Assembly (NCBI GenBank): GCA_018882935.1
Contig: VERA01000008.1
Coordinates: 1 to 58,693 of the forward strand
DNA from: Burkholderiaceae bacterium
Lineage (GTDB): Bacteria > Pseudomonadota > Gammaproteobacteria > Burkholderiales > Burkholderiaceae_D
Reading direction: 5' to 3'
DNA length: 58,693 bases
In this document: in pieces, positions 7,165 through 16,692 of the stretch
Position numbering within the stretch: position 1 is the first letter of the stretch
Layout of the letters: each line of letters starts with the position of its first letter
The notes under the pieces: generated by a model
The model's input: only the letters and a program-made list of their open reading frames with translations
What the model was told of the DNA's origin: nothing
Databases searched by the model: none
Made by a program: the position numbers and the translations under genes

Positions 7165-8948
7165 GCCCGCTGCCTTCAAAACGCGCTCTTATGCACGGCA
7201 CAATGCGGCTACAACTGATCGGCGTGCTGCTAGCCATACTACTGGTGCTGCTACCCTGGCTGAGCAAACTTAGCCCTTTCGCGCTTTCCATGCTGATGCA
7301 AGCGGCAACCTATGGCATTGCGGTGCTCGGCATGGTGGTGGTGTTGGGCTACACCGGACAAATCAATCTCGCGCAGGCTGCATTCTTCGGTTTCGGTGCC
7401 TATAGCGTTGCACTTGGCACCACCGTCTATGGCATGGGATTTTGGTCAGCGTTAGTACTGGGTGTGATCATCGCCGCGTTAGCAGGCGCTGTACTAGGAC
7501 TCACTACCTTGCGGCTCGGCGGCCATTATCTGGCCATGATTACGATTAGTTTTCAGCAGATTTTTGATTTAGTAGCGGTCAATTGGATAGCTATGACACA
7601 CGGCCCCGACGGGGTCTCAGGCATCGGTCGGCCGTCGCTGGGGCCATGGCTGCTGAGTGATGACCGTGCCTATCTTTCATTATGCTTTCTGGTACTGGTG
7701 TCGATGATAGCGCTGGTTGCCTGGTTGCCCTACACACGCTGGGGCAGAGCGATGTGCAGCGTGCGCGAGAACGAACTGGCGGCCGAGGTCGTTGGCGTGC
7801 CCACGCTACGCATAAAAATTGGTGCGTTTACGCTGTGTGCGGCCTTGGGTTCAGTGGGCGGTGGGTTATACGCTGCAGGCTTTGCGTATATCAGCCCGGA
7901 TAACTTCAACTTTAATCGCGCCATCGAATTTTTATCGATGGTACTGCTCGGCGGTGCGCAGTCACCTTTCGGCGGTGTAATTGGTACCACGCTGCTGATC
8001 TTGCTACCCGAGTGGCTAAAAGAAATGCCAAAGTCACTCCAGTTCATCAAAGATTTTTACCTGGTGATTTATGGCCTTGCGGTGATTCTCATCATGGTGT
8101 TTATGCCGCAAGGTATATGGGGTCTACTACGCTCGCGTTTCAAACCCGCGCCTTCCGCCGCGCCGGCGGCAACGGCGCTAACGCTCACCGCTAACAGCAG
8201 TACGCCCGAGGTAGTGCTACAGCTCTCCGGCTTGAGTAAGTTCTTTGGGGGTCTGCGCGCGGTTGATGGCATCGATATCAGTGTGCGTCGCGGCATGATT
8301 CATGCACTAATCGGACCTAACGGCTCGGGTAAGACCACTACACTTAATCTCATCTGCGGTCTTTACCGGCCAACATCGGGCAGCATATTTTTTCAGGAAG
8401 ATGATATTACCCGCACCGCGCCCCACCAGCGTGCAGCGCGCGGTATGGGCAGAACATTTCAGAATATCCGTCTGTTCTCTGCCATGAGCGTGCTGGAAAA
8501 TATCATGATCGGCGCGCAACGCAGCGGCAATCCGATTGAGCGCGGTGAGCATGCGCTACACCAACGTGCGCATGCTGCGCTGGCTTTTGTCGGGCTGAGT
8601 GATAAATACGCTGAAACCGCCAGTCAACTCCCTTATGGGCATCAACGTCTGGTCGAGATCGCGCGTTCAGTGGCCGGTTATCCGTCACTATTGCTGCTTG
8701 ATGAGCCTGCTGCCGGGCTCAACCAAACAGAAAAAGGCGAGCTGGTTGAGTTACTGATTCGCTTGCGCGACGATCATGGTCTCACTATTTTGCTGATTGA
8801 TCATGATATGCGATTAGTCGAGCGAGTCTCTGACATCATCACCGTACTCAACTTCGGTAAAAAAATCGCCGAGGGAACACCTGCTGAAGTACTCAAAGAC
8901 CCGGCGGTCATCGCCGCTTACCTGGGAGACGACAGTGGCATTTCTTGA
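7161..8948 (+). CDS. Fused HAAT permease LivM - ATPase LivG (system 1)
   Basis: 595 residues: a natural fusion of two subunits usually encoded separately. Residues about 1-325 are LivM: GYTGQINLAQAAFFGFGAY, TLRLGGHYLAMITISF and MPQGIWGLL. Residues about 352-590 are LivG: Walker A GPNGSGKTT near 384, a Q-loop region GRTFQNIRLF, a signature replaced by LPYGHQ near 488, and Walker B LLLLDEP near 510 with the following His loop (LLIDHDM). The linker (about 325-350) is Pro/Ala/Thr rich. The transporter thus needs only one separate ATPase, LivF. GGAGAAGGC precedes the ATG. The fusion is continuous; no frameshift is involved. Confidence 0.92.
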   Translation: MSPLPSKRALMHGTMRLQLIGVLLAILLVLLPWLSKLSPFALSMLMQAATYGIAVLGMVVVLGYTGQINLAQAAFFGFGAYSVALGTTVYGMGFWSALVLGVIIAALAGAVLGLTTLRLGGHYLAMITISFQQIFDLVAVNWIAMTHGPDGVSGIGRPSLGPWLLSDDRAYLSLCFLVLVSMIALVAWLPYTRWGRAMCSVRENELAAEVVGVPTLRIKIGAFTLCAALGSVGGGLYAAGFAYISPDNFNFNRAIEFLSMVLLGGAQSPFGGVIGTTLLILLPEWLKEMPKSLQFIKDFYLVIYGLAVILIMVFMPQGIWGLLRSRFKPAPSAAPAATALTLTANSSTPEVVLQLSGLSKFFGGLRAVDGIDISVRRGMIHALIGPNGSGKTTTLNLICGLYRPTSGSIFFQEDDITRTAPHQRAARGMGRTFQNIRLFSAMSVLENIMIGAQRSGNPIERGEHALHQRAHAALAFVGLSDKYAETASQLPYGHQRLVEIARSVAGYPSLLLLDEPAAGLNQTEKGELVELLIRLRDDHGLTILLIDHDMRLVERVSDIITVLNFGKKIAEGTPAEVLKDPAVIAAYLGDDSGIS

Positions 8949-9675
8949 GCTGAAAAATTTATCGATCAGCTACGGAATCGCGCCCGTACTTAGCGATGTT
9001 TCGATACAAGTCGGCGCGGGTGAGATTGTCACCATACTCGGCGCAAACGGCGCCGGTAAAACAACCATGCTACGCGCAATTTCGGGCTTGTTACATCCAA
9101 GCGCCGGCGAGATATGGTTCGATGGCAGCCCGCTGCATCGCTTGGCACCCGAACAGATCGTGCGTCAGGGTGTCGTCCATGTGCCGGAGGGGCGGCGAAT
9201 TTTTCCCGGCTTGACAGTGCGCGAAAATCTTTTAATGGGCGCCTCCAACCGAGCGAAATTAAGTCGTCGGCAAATCGAGCAGGATGCAGATGAGATGCTG
9301 AAGCTGTTCCCCGAAATTGCACCATTCAGCAATAGTCTTGGCTGGACACTCTCGGGCGGGCAGCAACAAATGCTGGCAGTAGCCAGAGGGCTGATGGCGC
9401 AGCCCAAGCTTTTATTACTCGACGAGCCATCGCTGGGGCTCGCACCGGTCATCGTACAAAACTTGTTCGCTGCAATTCGTCAGATTCATGCCAGAGGCGT
9501 GACGATTTTGCTGGTTGAGCAAAATGCGAATATTGCACTGTCGGTCGCCACCCGTGGCTATGTGCTTGAAACCGGCAGCGTTACGGTATCTGGCACCCCT
9601 GACGAGCTCAAGAAAAACGACGAAATTCGTCACGCGTACCTGGGCGGAAAAGGCGATAAGATACTCCACCAATAA
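8935..9675 (+). CDS. HAAT ABC ATPase LivF-type (system 1)
   Basis: 246 residues. Walker A is GANGAGKTT, the ABC signature is LSGGQQQ, Walker B is LLLLDEP and the following D-loop reads SLGLAP. The pattern HVPEGRRIFPGLTVREN is diagnostic for LivF rather than LivG. The GTG start overlaps the end of the permease-ATPase gene by 14 bp and is preceded by GGGAGA. It completes transporter 1: binding protein, LivH, LivM-LivG and LivF. A 40-bp gap then leads into the acyl-CoA dehydrogenase gene, so the transporter and the catabolic enzymes are probably one transcript. Confidence 0.92.
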   Translation: MAFLELKNLSISYGIAPVLSDVSIQVGAGEIVTILGANGAGKTTMLRAISGLLHPSAGEIWFDGSPLHRLAPEQIVRQGVVHVPEGRRIFPGLTVRENLLMGASNRAKLSRRQIEQDADEMLKLFPEIAPFSNSLGWTLSGGQQQMLAVARGLMAQPKLLLLDEPSLGLAPVIVQNLFAAIRQIHARGVTILLVEQNANIALSVATRGYVLETGSVTVSGTPDELKKNDEIRHAYLGGKGDKILHQ

Positions 9676-9715
9676 GAGCGGTAGCCCCTGCCCCGCCTAA
9701 CTCGAGACGCCCCGC

Positions 9716-10864
9716 ATGCCTATTCAATTTACCCGCTCCTGGACCGACCCTGAAATCGCGCTGTTTCAAGACACGGTGGTCCGTTTTATTGAAGAGAAAA
9801 TGGTGCCCGGGGATGAGGCAGCGCGTCACCGTGGCGATGTAGGCCATGCGCTGTGGTCTGAGGCCGGTGCCGCCGGCCTGCTGTGCACCGATATTCCGGA
9901 AGCGTGGGGTGGCGGCGGTGGCGACTTCAGGCACGAGGCCATCATGCACGAAGAGATGGCGCGTCGTGGGCTGACGGGCATGAATACCTCGGTCCATTCG
10001 ATTGTGGCGCATTACTTCCTCAACCATGGTACGCCTGAACAGAAAGCCTACTACCTTCCGCGCATGGCAAGGGGTGAGTTGGTGGGTGCAATCGCCATGA
10101 CCGAGCCGGGTACCGGTTCAGATCTTCAGGCGGTCCGTACGCGGGCGCAACGCGAAGGCGATTATTACCGTTTAAATGGCAGCAAAACATTCATCTCGAA
10201 TGGCAAGTTAGCTGGCGTAATACTGGTGGTCTGCAAAACCGATACCAGTAAGGGCGCGGCGGGTATCTCACTGATGGCGGTCGAGACTGCGCAATGCAAG
10301 GGCTTTCGCGTTGGTCGTGTGCTCGACAAAATCGGTTTAAAAGCGCAAGACACCTCCGAGCTTTTTTTTGATGATGTCATGCTGCCGGCAGATGCCTTGC
10401 TGGGTGGCGTTGAGGGCCAAGGCTTTTATCAGCTGATGGCCGACTTACCCTACGAACGATTAATCATTGGTATCACCGCGCAAGCCGCGATGGAAGGCGC
10501 CTACGAGCACACCCTTGCCTATGTGCGCGACAGAAAAGCATTTGGTAAATCGATTGCCGATTTTCAGAATACCCGTTTCAAGTTAGCTGAAGTCGCTACC
10601 GAAATTCAAGTCGGCCGCGCTTTTATGGACCGCTGCATAGAACAGCTGCTGAAAGGCGAGCTGGATACCGCAACCGCTTCAATGGCCAAGCTCTGGGGCT
10701 CCGAGGCGCAGGGCCGTGTCATAGACACCTGCCTGCAATTATTTGGTGGCTACGGTTATATGAATGAATATCTGATCGCACGGATGTATACCGATGCGCG
10801 TATTCAGCGTATTTACGGTGGCACCAACGAGATTATGAAAGAAGTTATCGCGCGCGCGATGTAA
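9716..10864 (+). CDS. Acyl-CoA dehydrogenase (long-chain type)
   Basis: 382 residues, the usual family length. It has the FAD-binding segment AIAMTEPGTGSDLQAVRT, FISNGKLAGVI, the DRKAFGKSIADFQ helix, QLFGGYGYMNEY and the C-terminal catalytic-base motif IYGGTNEIMKE. It oxidises an acyl-CoA to the 2-enoyl-CoA with electron-transferring flavoprotein as acceptor. It differs from the second dehydrogenase in this operon (15499-16653), so the two probably act on different intermediates: this one in beta-oxidation after the lyase step, the other on the branched acid. The chain-length preference is not readable from sequence. Confidence 0.88.
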   Translation: MPIQFTRSWTDPEIALFQDTVVRFIEEKMVPGDEAARHRGDVGHALWSEAGAAGLLCTDIPEAWGGGGGDFRHEAIMHEEMARRGLTGMNTSVHSIVAHYFLNHGTPEQKAYYLPRMARGELVGAIAMTEPGTGSDLQAVRTRAQREGDYYRLNGSKTFISNGKLAGVILVVCKTDTSKGAAGISLMAVETAQCKGFRVGRVLDKIGLKAQDTSELFFDDVMLPADALLGGVEGQGFYQLMADLPYERLIIGITAQAAMEGAYEHTLAYVRDRKAFGKSIADFQNTRFKLAEVATEIQVGRAFMDRCIEQLLKGELDTATASMAKLWGSEAQGRVIDTCLQLFGGYGYMNEYLIARMYTDARIQRIYGGTNEIMKEVIARAM

Positions 10865-10924
10865 GTGTCATGTTATCGGTCTGGTGCTTGCTTCCAGACT
10901 GCGTCTATCGATCTGGAGAATGCT

Positions 10925-12103
10925 ATGTCTGAAGCTTTCATCGTTGCCGCGTGTCGTACCGCTGGTGGTCGTCGTAATGGTCGCTTGGCGCGCTGGCACC
11001 CAGTCGATCTGGCGGCGCAAGTACTTAATGAATTGGTGCATCGTAGCCACGCCGATCCTGCCTTGGTTGATGACGTGATTATGGGCTGCGTGAGTCAGGT
11101 GGGTGAGCAATCGACCAATGTCGCTCGTAACGCAGTGCTCGCTGCCGGGTTGCCGGAGGCGATTCCGGGTACATCTATTGACAGGCAGTGTGGCTCATCG
11201 CAGCAGGCGCTGCATTTTGCTGCACAAGCCGTGATGTCGGGCGCAATGGATGTCGTGATCGCTGCCGGTGTGGAGTCGATGACACGAGTGCCAATGTTTA
11301 CCCCCTCAGCGTTACCGCAAAAAGAAGGGCTCGGGTTTTATCAGAGTCCTGCTGTTAATCATCGTTATAACGACGTGGTCTTCAGCCAATTTGTAGGCGC
11401 CGAGATGATGGCGAAAAAATATGGCTTCTCGCGGGAGGATCTCGATACCTACGCACTGCAAAGCCACATGCGCGCCAAGCAGGCGCGTGAGCAAGGCGCG
11501 TTCGAACGCGAGATCTTGCCTATCGCTATGCTGGATGATCAGGGCGAGCCGAGTGGCGAGTTTCACACCCATGATGAAGGGGTACGAATCGACGCCTCGC
11601 TGGAGAGTATCGGCGCTGTCAAGCTGCTGCAAGAAGGTGGCGTTATCAGCGCCGCCAACGCCAGCCAGATTTGCGATGGTGCCAGCGGTGTCATGGTGGT
11701 CAACCAGCGTGGCCTGAAAGCCTTGAATGTTGAGCCTTTGGCGCGCGTACACGCGATGAGCGTGATGGGTCATGACCCCATCATCATGCTGGAGGCACCC
11801 ATTCCCGCTACCGAGCGTGCATTGAAAAAAGCAGGTATGCATATTGACGATATTGATCTGTATGAGGTGAATGAAGCCTTCGCCTCGGTACCGCTCGCCT
11901 GGCTGAAAAGCCTGAATGCCGATCCAGATAAACTGAATGTGCATGGCGGTGCGATTGCACTTGGTCACCCGCTGGGTGCGTCAGGTACCAAGCTGATGAC
12001 AACGCTGCTCTATGCACTACAACAAAAAAACAAACGCTACGGTTTGCAAACCATGTGCGAGGGCGGCGGCATGGCCAATGTCACCATCGTCGAGCGGCTA
12101 TAG
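10925..12103 (+). CDS. Acetyl-CoA acetyltransferase / 3-oxoacyl-CoA thiolase
   Basis: 392 residues from ATG 10925, which is preceded by GGAGA. An in-frame upstream start at 10865 would add 20 unlikely residues. The nucleophile is C89 in the motif IDRQCGSSQQA. The second and third active-site blocks are NVHGGAIALGHPLGASG and CEGGGMANV near the C-terminus. The latter has Ala where many thiolases have Gly. The enzyme cleaves 3-oxoacyl-CoA to acetyl-CoA and a shortened acyl-CoA. Within this operon it would finish each beta-oxidation round. Confidence 0.9.
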   Translation: MSEAFIVAACRTAGGRRNGRLARWHPVDLAAQVLNELVHRSHADPALVDDVIMGCVSQVGEQSTNVARNAVLAAGLPEAIPGTSIDRQCGSSQQALHFAAQAVMSGAMDVVIAAGVESMTRVPMFTPSALPQKEGLGFYQSPAVNHRYNDVVFSQFVGAEMMAKKYGFSREDLDTYALQSHMRAKQAREQGAFEREILPIAMLDDQGEPSGEFHTHDEGVRIDASLESIGAVKLLQEGGVISAANASQICDGASGVMVVNQRGLKALNVEPLARVHAMSVMGHDPIIMLEAPIPATERALKKAGMHIDDIDLYEVNEAFASVPLAWLKSLNADPDKLNVHGGAIALGHPLGASGTKLMTTLLYALQQKNKRYGLQTMCEGGGMANVTIVERL

Positions 12104-12127
12104 ACCTCATTCATCACCAAGCTGGCA

Positions 12128-12970
12128 GTGAATACTGAAACAACGACCACCAATAACGCGCGTGACCTGATTGAGCTATCACTCAACGGCCCGGTTGCGG
12201 TACTTCGCCTGCATCAGCCAGAGCGGCTTAACCCGCTTGGTATTCCCATGCAGATGCAGTTGCGTGAAACTTTTGCCGAGCTCAGTCGTAACTCTCAAAT
12301 TTCTGCGCTGATTATTACCGGTGCAGGTAAGGCATTTTGTGTTGGTGCGGATCTCACCACGATTGACACCAACGACTCCAACCAAAGTCTCGGTACGCAG
12401 GTGAGCGAGGCGATGCTGACCTTATCGAATAAGCTGATTGAAGATATACGCGCCCTGCCCTTTCCGGTAGTAAGCGCGGTGAATGGCGCATGTGCTGGTG
12501 CCGGAGTGAGTGTGGCATTGGCGGCGGATATTGTAGTTGCGGCGCGGTCGGCGTATTTCTTTTTATCTTTCATGCCACGGCTAGGCATCATTCCTGATTT
12601 AGGAAGTACCTGGTTCCTGGAGCGCATACTTGGCCGCGCACGTGCCATGGGTCTGAGCTTGCTGGGTGACCGCCTCAGTGCAGAACAGGCTCAAGCGTGG
12701 GGATTCATCTGGTCGTGTGTCGATGATGAAGCCGTCATGACCGAGGCAATGCGAGTGGCGCAGCAACTTGCCAAACTACCTGCGCACGCTGCACTGGAAA
12801 TGCGAAGGGCATTTGATTCAGCTGCTGAGCACGATTTGCTCACGCAAATGACTTATGAAGCAAAACGACAAGCCGATCTGATCGACAAGCCGGAGTTTGC
12901 CGAAGGCCTGAAGGCCTTCCTTGAAAAACGTGAGCCGTCGTTCCCGGACCGCTCAGGTACGAAAAAATAG
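12128..12970 (+). CDS. Enoyl-CoA hydratase/isomerase family protein (AtuE- or PaaG-like)
   Basis: 280 residues from a GTG start 24 bp after the thiolase gene; the ribosome site is weak. It is a crotonase fold: the oxyanion-hole segment is GKAFCVGADL and the second is NGACAGAGVSVALAADI. The active-site helix reads GIIPDLGSTWFL, with Asp where classical hydratases have the first catalytic Glu; this resembles PaaG-type isomerases. It could hydrate the carboxylated enoyl-CoA (AtuE role) or shift a double bond. Position between thiolase, SDR and carboxylase genes favours the isoprenoid-acid pathway. Confidence 0.82.
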   Translation: MNTETTTTNNARDLIELSLNGPVAVLRLHQPERLNPLGIPMQMQLRETFAELSRNSQISALIITGAGKAFCVGADLTTIDTNDSNQSLGTQVSEAMLTLSNKLIEDIRALPFPVVSAVNGACAGAGVSVALAADIVVAARSAYFFLSFMPRLGIIPDLGSTWFLERILGRARAMGLSLLGDRLSAEQAQAWGFIWSCVDDEAVMTEAMRVAQQLAKLPAHAALEMRRAFDSAAEHDLLTQMTYEAKRQADLIDKPEFAEGLKAFLEKREPSFPDRSGTKK

Positions 12971-13030
12971 CCGAATGAGATACCTGCTTGAACAATGAAA
13001 CATCGTTAATACGATAAGCGCGAGCAGGTC

Positions 13031-13900
13031 ATGAGCTATCAATCTATTTTCCGGCCAGACTTATTCAAAGACCAAGTCGTCATAATCACCGGCGGTGGCT
13101 CTGGCATTGGTCGATGTACTGCACATGAGCTCTCTGCCTTGGGCGCAAGCGTTGCCTTGGTCGGCAGAAAGCGTGACAAGCTAGAGAAGGTCGCAACCGA
13201 GATCGCGCAGCAAGGTGGTACCGCATCGGTACACGTTTGCGATATTCGCGAGGAAGCACAAGTCAAGGATACCGTCGCGGCAGTTTTGCAGCAGCATACT
13301 CGAATCGATGGCTTGGTGAATAACGCTGGTGGGCAGTTTGCTGCGCCGCTGGCGGAGATCAGTTTACGCGGCTGGGATGCTGTTGTTCGCACCAACCTGA
13401 CCGGTGGCTTTTTAATGGCACGCGAGTGCTACACCCTTTGGATGAAAGCCCATGGCGGTGCCATCGTAAATATCCTTGCTGACATGTGGATGGGCATGCC
13501 CGGCATGGCGCACTCGGGTGCTGCACGTGCCGGCATGCTCAACTTTACTGAGACCGCAGCACTTGAGTGGGCGCCGGTTCGATCCAACGCGGTAGCACCA
13601 GGATGGATCGCTTCCAGCGGCATGGATAACTACCCGCCCGATATGGCCAGCATGATTCAACATATTCACAAGCTCGTACCCTTACATCGGCTGGGCAGCG
13701 AAAGCGAAGTATCGGCTGCTATCGTATTCTTGTTATCGCCAGCCGCTGCATTTATCTCTGGCGCCTGCTTGCGCATCGATGGCGCAGCGCCAAATGCCAA
13801 ACGTATCTCGCCACAAGTCGGTACCGGTGAAAGTAATCAGGTATTCAATGGCTTTCATTTAGCTGAACTACCCAATGTGCTGAAACCATCCTCATCATGA
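13031..13900 (+). CDS. SDR-family oxidoreductase, AtuG/2,4-dienoyl-CoA reductase-like
   Basis: 289 residues. The Rossmann nucleotide motif TGGGSGIG is at 20-27, and NNAGG follows near residue 97. The canonical SDR YxxxK pair is absent: the aligned stretch reads HSGAAR at 161-166. This is a trait of the dienoyl-CoA-reductase-like branch, which includes the citronellol/citronellal dehydrogenase-annotated proteins of acyclic terpene clusters. The phrase MWMGMPGMAHSGAARAGM fits that branch well. It probably reduces a dienoyl- or enoyl-CoA, or oxidises a terpene alcohol. The stop overlaps the next start by four bases (ATGA). Confidence 0.8.
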   Translation: MSYQSIFRPDLFKDQVVIITGGGSGIGRCTAHELSALGASVALVGRKRDKLEKVATEIAQQGGTASVHVCDIREEAQVKDTVAAVLQQHTRIDGLVNNAGGQFAAPLAEISLRGWDAVVRTNLTGGFLMARECYTLWMKAHGGAIVNILADMWMGMPGMAHSGAARAGMLNFTETAALEWAPVRSNAVAPGWIASSGMDNYPPDMASMIQHIHKLVPLHRLGSESEVSAAIVFLLSPAAAFISGACLRIDGAAPNAKRISPQVGTGESNQVFNGFHLAELPNVLKPSSS

Positions 13901-15480
13901 CTACCGTATCCGCCGCACGCGACTATCAACTCAAGCTACTGGCTGAATGCCGCGCCATAGAGTCGCGCACGCGTGAGCGCAGCGCGCAATCAGAACCGGT
14001 ATTTACCAGGCGTGGTCAATTACTGCCGCGCGAGCGCGTCGCCCGACTCATCGATCCTGGTAGTCCGCTGCTTGAACTCTCCACCTTGGCTGGATGGCTG
14101 CAAGATAATCCTGACCCTGATAAATCCGTACCCGGTGGCGGCATGATCGCGGCAATAGCGCGCGTCTCCGGTACCTTTGTGATGATCGTGGCCGATGACT
14201 CGGGAATCGACGCCGGCGCACTACAGCCGCAAGGTATAGAAAAATTTCAGCGTGCCCAAGCAATCGCGCTACAAAACAAGCTGCCGTTTATTCATTTAAT
14301 CGAATCGGCTGGTGCTAATTTACTGACCTATAAGGTAGAACAATTCATTCTGGGTGGCGGCAATTTTTACGGATTGGCGCGGCTCTCTGCTGCCGGTATT
14401 CCAGTGCTCGCTGTAGTCCATGGCTCGTCAACGGCGGGCGGGGCGTATATGACCGGCTTGTCCGATCAGGTGATCATGGTACGTGGTCGTGGTCGCGCAT
14501 TTCTGGCCGGGCCGCCCTTATTAAAAGCTGCTACCGGCGAAATCGCTGATGATGAAAGCCTGGGTGGTGCTGAGGTACATGCGCAGATCTCTGGTCTTGC
14601 CGATTATGTGGCCGATGATGATGCGCATGCGCTAGCAATTGCGCGTGAAGTAGTCGATCAGTGGGGCTGGCAAAGTAGTCCAAGCACCCTGCTCACTGGG
14701 CCTGCACCTGCATTACCGGCCGATGGGCTACTGGATTTTTTCTCGGCTGATACCAAACAGCCGGTCGATATGCGACGCGTGATCGAGCATATTGTTGATC
14801 ACTCACACCTGCTGGCATTCAAGCCGGATTTCGGCCCTGCCAGTGTTTGCGTATATGCCGCAATCGAAGGTCAACGGGTCGGCATTATTACCAATAACGG
14901 GCCACTGGATCCGGCGGGCAGCAACAAGATCACCCACTTTGTACAAACCTGCGATCAAACCGGCACGCCCATTATCTGGCTGCATAACACCACAGGCTTT
15001 ATGGTGGGCCGCGAAGCGGAACACGCTGGCATGATCAAGCACGGTTCCAAGCAAATACAAGCGCTCTCTAATGCTCGGGTTCCGCAAATTACGATTCACT
15101 GCGGGGCGTCATTTGGTGCCGGTAATTACGGCATGTGCGGCCGCGCATTCGGGCCGCGCTTTGTATTTAGCTGGCCAAATGCGCGTATTGCGGTCATGGG
15201 CCCGCAACAAGCCGCAGAGACCATGGCCACAGTGATGACCGAAGCCGCAGCGCGTAAAGGCGTAGCGCCTGATACAGAAAAAATCACATCGCTCAAAGCC
15301 GCTATTACCGAACGTTTCGAGCGACAGATGAGTGCGTTTTACACTTCAGGCTTGTTGCTGGATGATGGCATCATCGACCCACGCGATACGCGTCGGGTAG
15401 TGGCGCTTTGCCTGCATCTGTGCGCACAAGCCGGGCAACGGCAACTCAGGCCGATGCAGTACGGCGTATCGCGCGCCTGA
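13897..15480 (+). CDS. Biotin-dependent acyl-CoA carboxylase, beta (carboxyltransferase) subunit, AtuC/LiuB-like
   Basis: 527 residues, the usual length for the beta subunit of methylcrotonyl- or geranyl-CoA carboxylase. The N domain has HGSSTAGGAYMTGLSD and FLAGPPLLKAATGE; the C domain has HNTTGFMVG, CGASFGAGNYGMCGRAF and FSWPNARIAVMGP. It transfers CO2 from carboxybiotin to the gamma-methyl carbon of a branched 2-enoyl-CoA. The AtuD-like dehydrogenase next to it and the AtuA genes nearby favour geranyl-CoA-type substrates (AtuC), but a methylcrotonyl-CoA enzyme (leucine pathway) is not excluded. It pairs with the alpha subunit at 16693-18726. Confidence 0.87.
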   Translation: MTTVSAARDYQLKLLAECRAIESRTRERSAQSEPVFTRRGQLLPRERVARLIDPGSPLLELSTLAGWLQDNPDPDKSVPGGGMIAAIARVSGTFVMIVADDSGIDAGALQPQGIEKFQRAQAIALQNKLPFIHLIESAGANLLTYKVEQFILGGGNFYGLARLSAAGIPVLAVVHGSSTAGGAYMTGLSDQVIMVRGRGRAFLAGPPLLKAATGEIADDESLGGAEVHAQISGLADYVADDDAHALAIAREVVDQWGWQSSPSTLLTGPAPALPADGLLDFFSADTKQPVDMRRVIEHIVDHSHLLAFKPDFGPASVCVYAAIEGQRVGIITNNGPLDPAGSNKITHFVQTCDQTGTPIIWLHNTTGFMVGREAEHAGMIKHGSKQIQALSNARVPQITIHCGASFGAGNYGMCGRAFGPRFVFSWPNARIAVMGPQQAAETMATVMTEAAARKGVAPDTEKITSLKAAITERFERQMSAFYTSGLLLDDGIIDPRDTRRVVALCLHLCAQAGQRQLRPMQYGVSRA

Positions 15481-15498
15481 CTTTATAGCGAGGCAGCT

Positions 15499-16653
15499 AT
15501 GCAACTCACACACGAACATCAGGAACTCAAGCGACAGCTTGAGCGTTTTATTGCAGACGAAATCAATCCGCATGTCGATGAATGGGAAGCGGCAGAAATT
15601 TTTCCTGCGCATGAAGTATTTGGTCAACTCGGCAAGCTCGGATACCTAGGCCTCACCAAGCCGCAAGCGTATGGTGGTAGCGGGCTCGACTATTCATACA
15701 GTGTGGTCATGGCTGAGGTGCTTGGGCAAATTGGTTGCGGCGCAGTGCCAATGGCGATTGGCGTACAAACCGATATGGCTACGCCCGCTTTGGCGCGCTT
15801 TGGCTCAGCCGCGCTGTGCCAAGAATTTCTGGCACCTGCTATTCGCGGCGAGATGGTGGCTTGCGTCGGTGTTTCCGAACCCGTGGCCGGCTCCGATGTC
15901 TCGGCGATCAAGACCACCGCGCGCAAAGACGGTGACGACTACGTCATCAACGGCAGCAAGATGTGGATCACGAATAGCCTGCAAGCCGACTGGATGTGTC
16001 TGCTGGCGAATACCGGTGAGGGTTCTGCCCATAAAAACAAAAGCCTGATCATCGTACCGATGAACACGCCAGGTATTACCCGCGCTAAAAAAATAAAAAA
16101 AATCGGCATGATGGCGAGTGACACCGGCCTGATTTATTTTGACGAGGTACGTGTGCCACAGCGGTACCGCATTGGCGAAGAAGGTTTTGGATTTACCTAC
16201 CAGATGATGCAATTCCAGGAAGAGCGCCTGTGGGCTGCCGCTAATGCGATCCAAAGCCTCACCAACTGCATCGAGCAAACTATTACCTACACACGCGAGC
16301 GGCAAGCATTTGGTCAATCGGTTCTGGATAATCAAGTCGTCCATTTCACCTTGGCTGAGTTAAAAACCGAAGTTGAAAGTTTACGAGCGCTCACCTACAT
16401 GGCCACCCGGCATTATGTTGATGGTGAAGATGTCACCGAATGGGCCTCTATGGCCAAGCTGAAAGCGGGTCGATTGCTACGCCGTGTACCTGATGCTTGC
16501 CTGCAGTTCTGGGGTGGCATGGGCTACACCTGGGATAACCCGGTTTCTCGTTTATTCAGAGATGGCCGGCTGGCCTCGATCGGTGGCGGCGCTGATGAAG
16601 TCATGCTTGGCATTATCAGCAAATATATGCACACCTTACCGGGCCGCCGCTAG
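15499..16653 (+). CDS. Acyl-CoA dehydrogenase, AtuD-like (citronellyl-CoA dehydrogenase type)
   Basis: 384 residues. GAGG precedes the ATG, 18 bp after the carboxylase gene. The N-terminus INPHVDEWEAAEIFPAHEVF, then MAIGVQTDMATPALARFG and GSKMWITNSLQADWMCLL, match what I remember of AtuD/AtuF-cluster dehydrogenases from acyclic terpene degraders. The FAD motif is GVSEPVAGSDVSAIKT and the C-terminal IGGGADEVMLG region carries the helix where the base normally sits. The predicted reaction is oxidation of citronellyl-CoA or a related 3-methyl-branched acyl-CoA to the 2-enoyl-CoA that the carboxylase then uses. Confidence in the family is high and in the substrate moderate. Confidence 0.83.
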   Translation: MQLTHEHQELKRQLERFIADEINPHVDEWEAAEIFPAHEVFGQLGKLGYLGLTKPQAYGGSGLDYSYSVVMAEVLGQIGCGAVPMAIGVQTDMATPALARFGSAALCQEFLAPAIRGEMVACVGVSEPVAGSDVSAIKTTARKDGDDYVINGSKMWITNSLQADWMCLLANTGEGSAHKNKSLIIVPMNTPGITRAKKIKKIGMMASDTGLIYFDEVRVPQRYRIGEEGFGFTYQMMQFQEERLWAAANAIQSLTNCIEQTITYTRERQAFGQSVLDNQVVHFTLAELKTEVESLRALTYMATRHYVDGEDVTEWASMAKLKAGRLLRRVPDACLQFWGGMGYTWDNPVSRLFRDGRLASIGGGADEVMLGIISKYMHTLPGRR

Positions 16654-16692
16654 CTTGCCCATAGACTGCATCATTACCAAGCACGCTATCAT

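Noticed and set aside
11312-11968. A 218-codon open frame antisense to the thiolase gene.
   Set aside because: It lies entirely within a well-conserved gene, has a His/Arg/Gln-rich composition without domains, and arises from the codon bias of the real frame.
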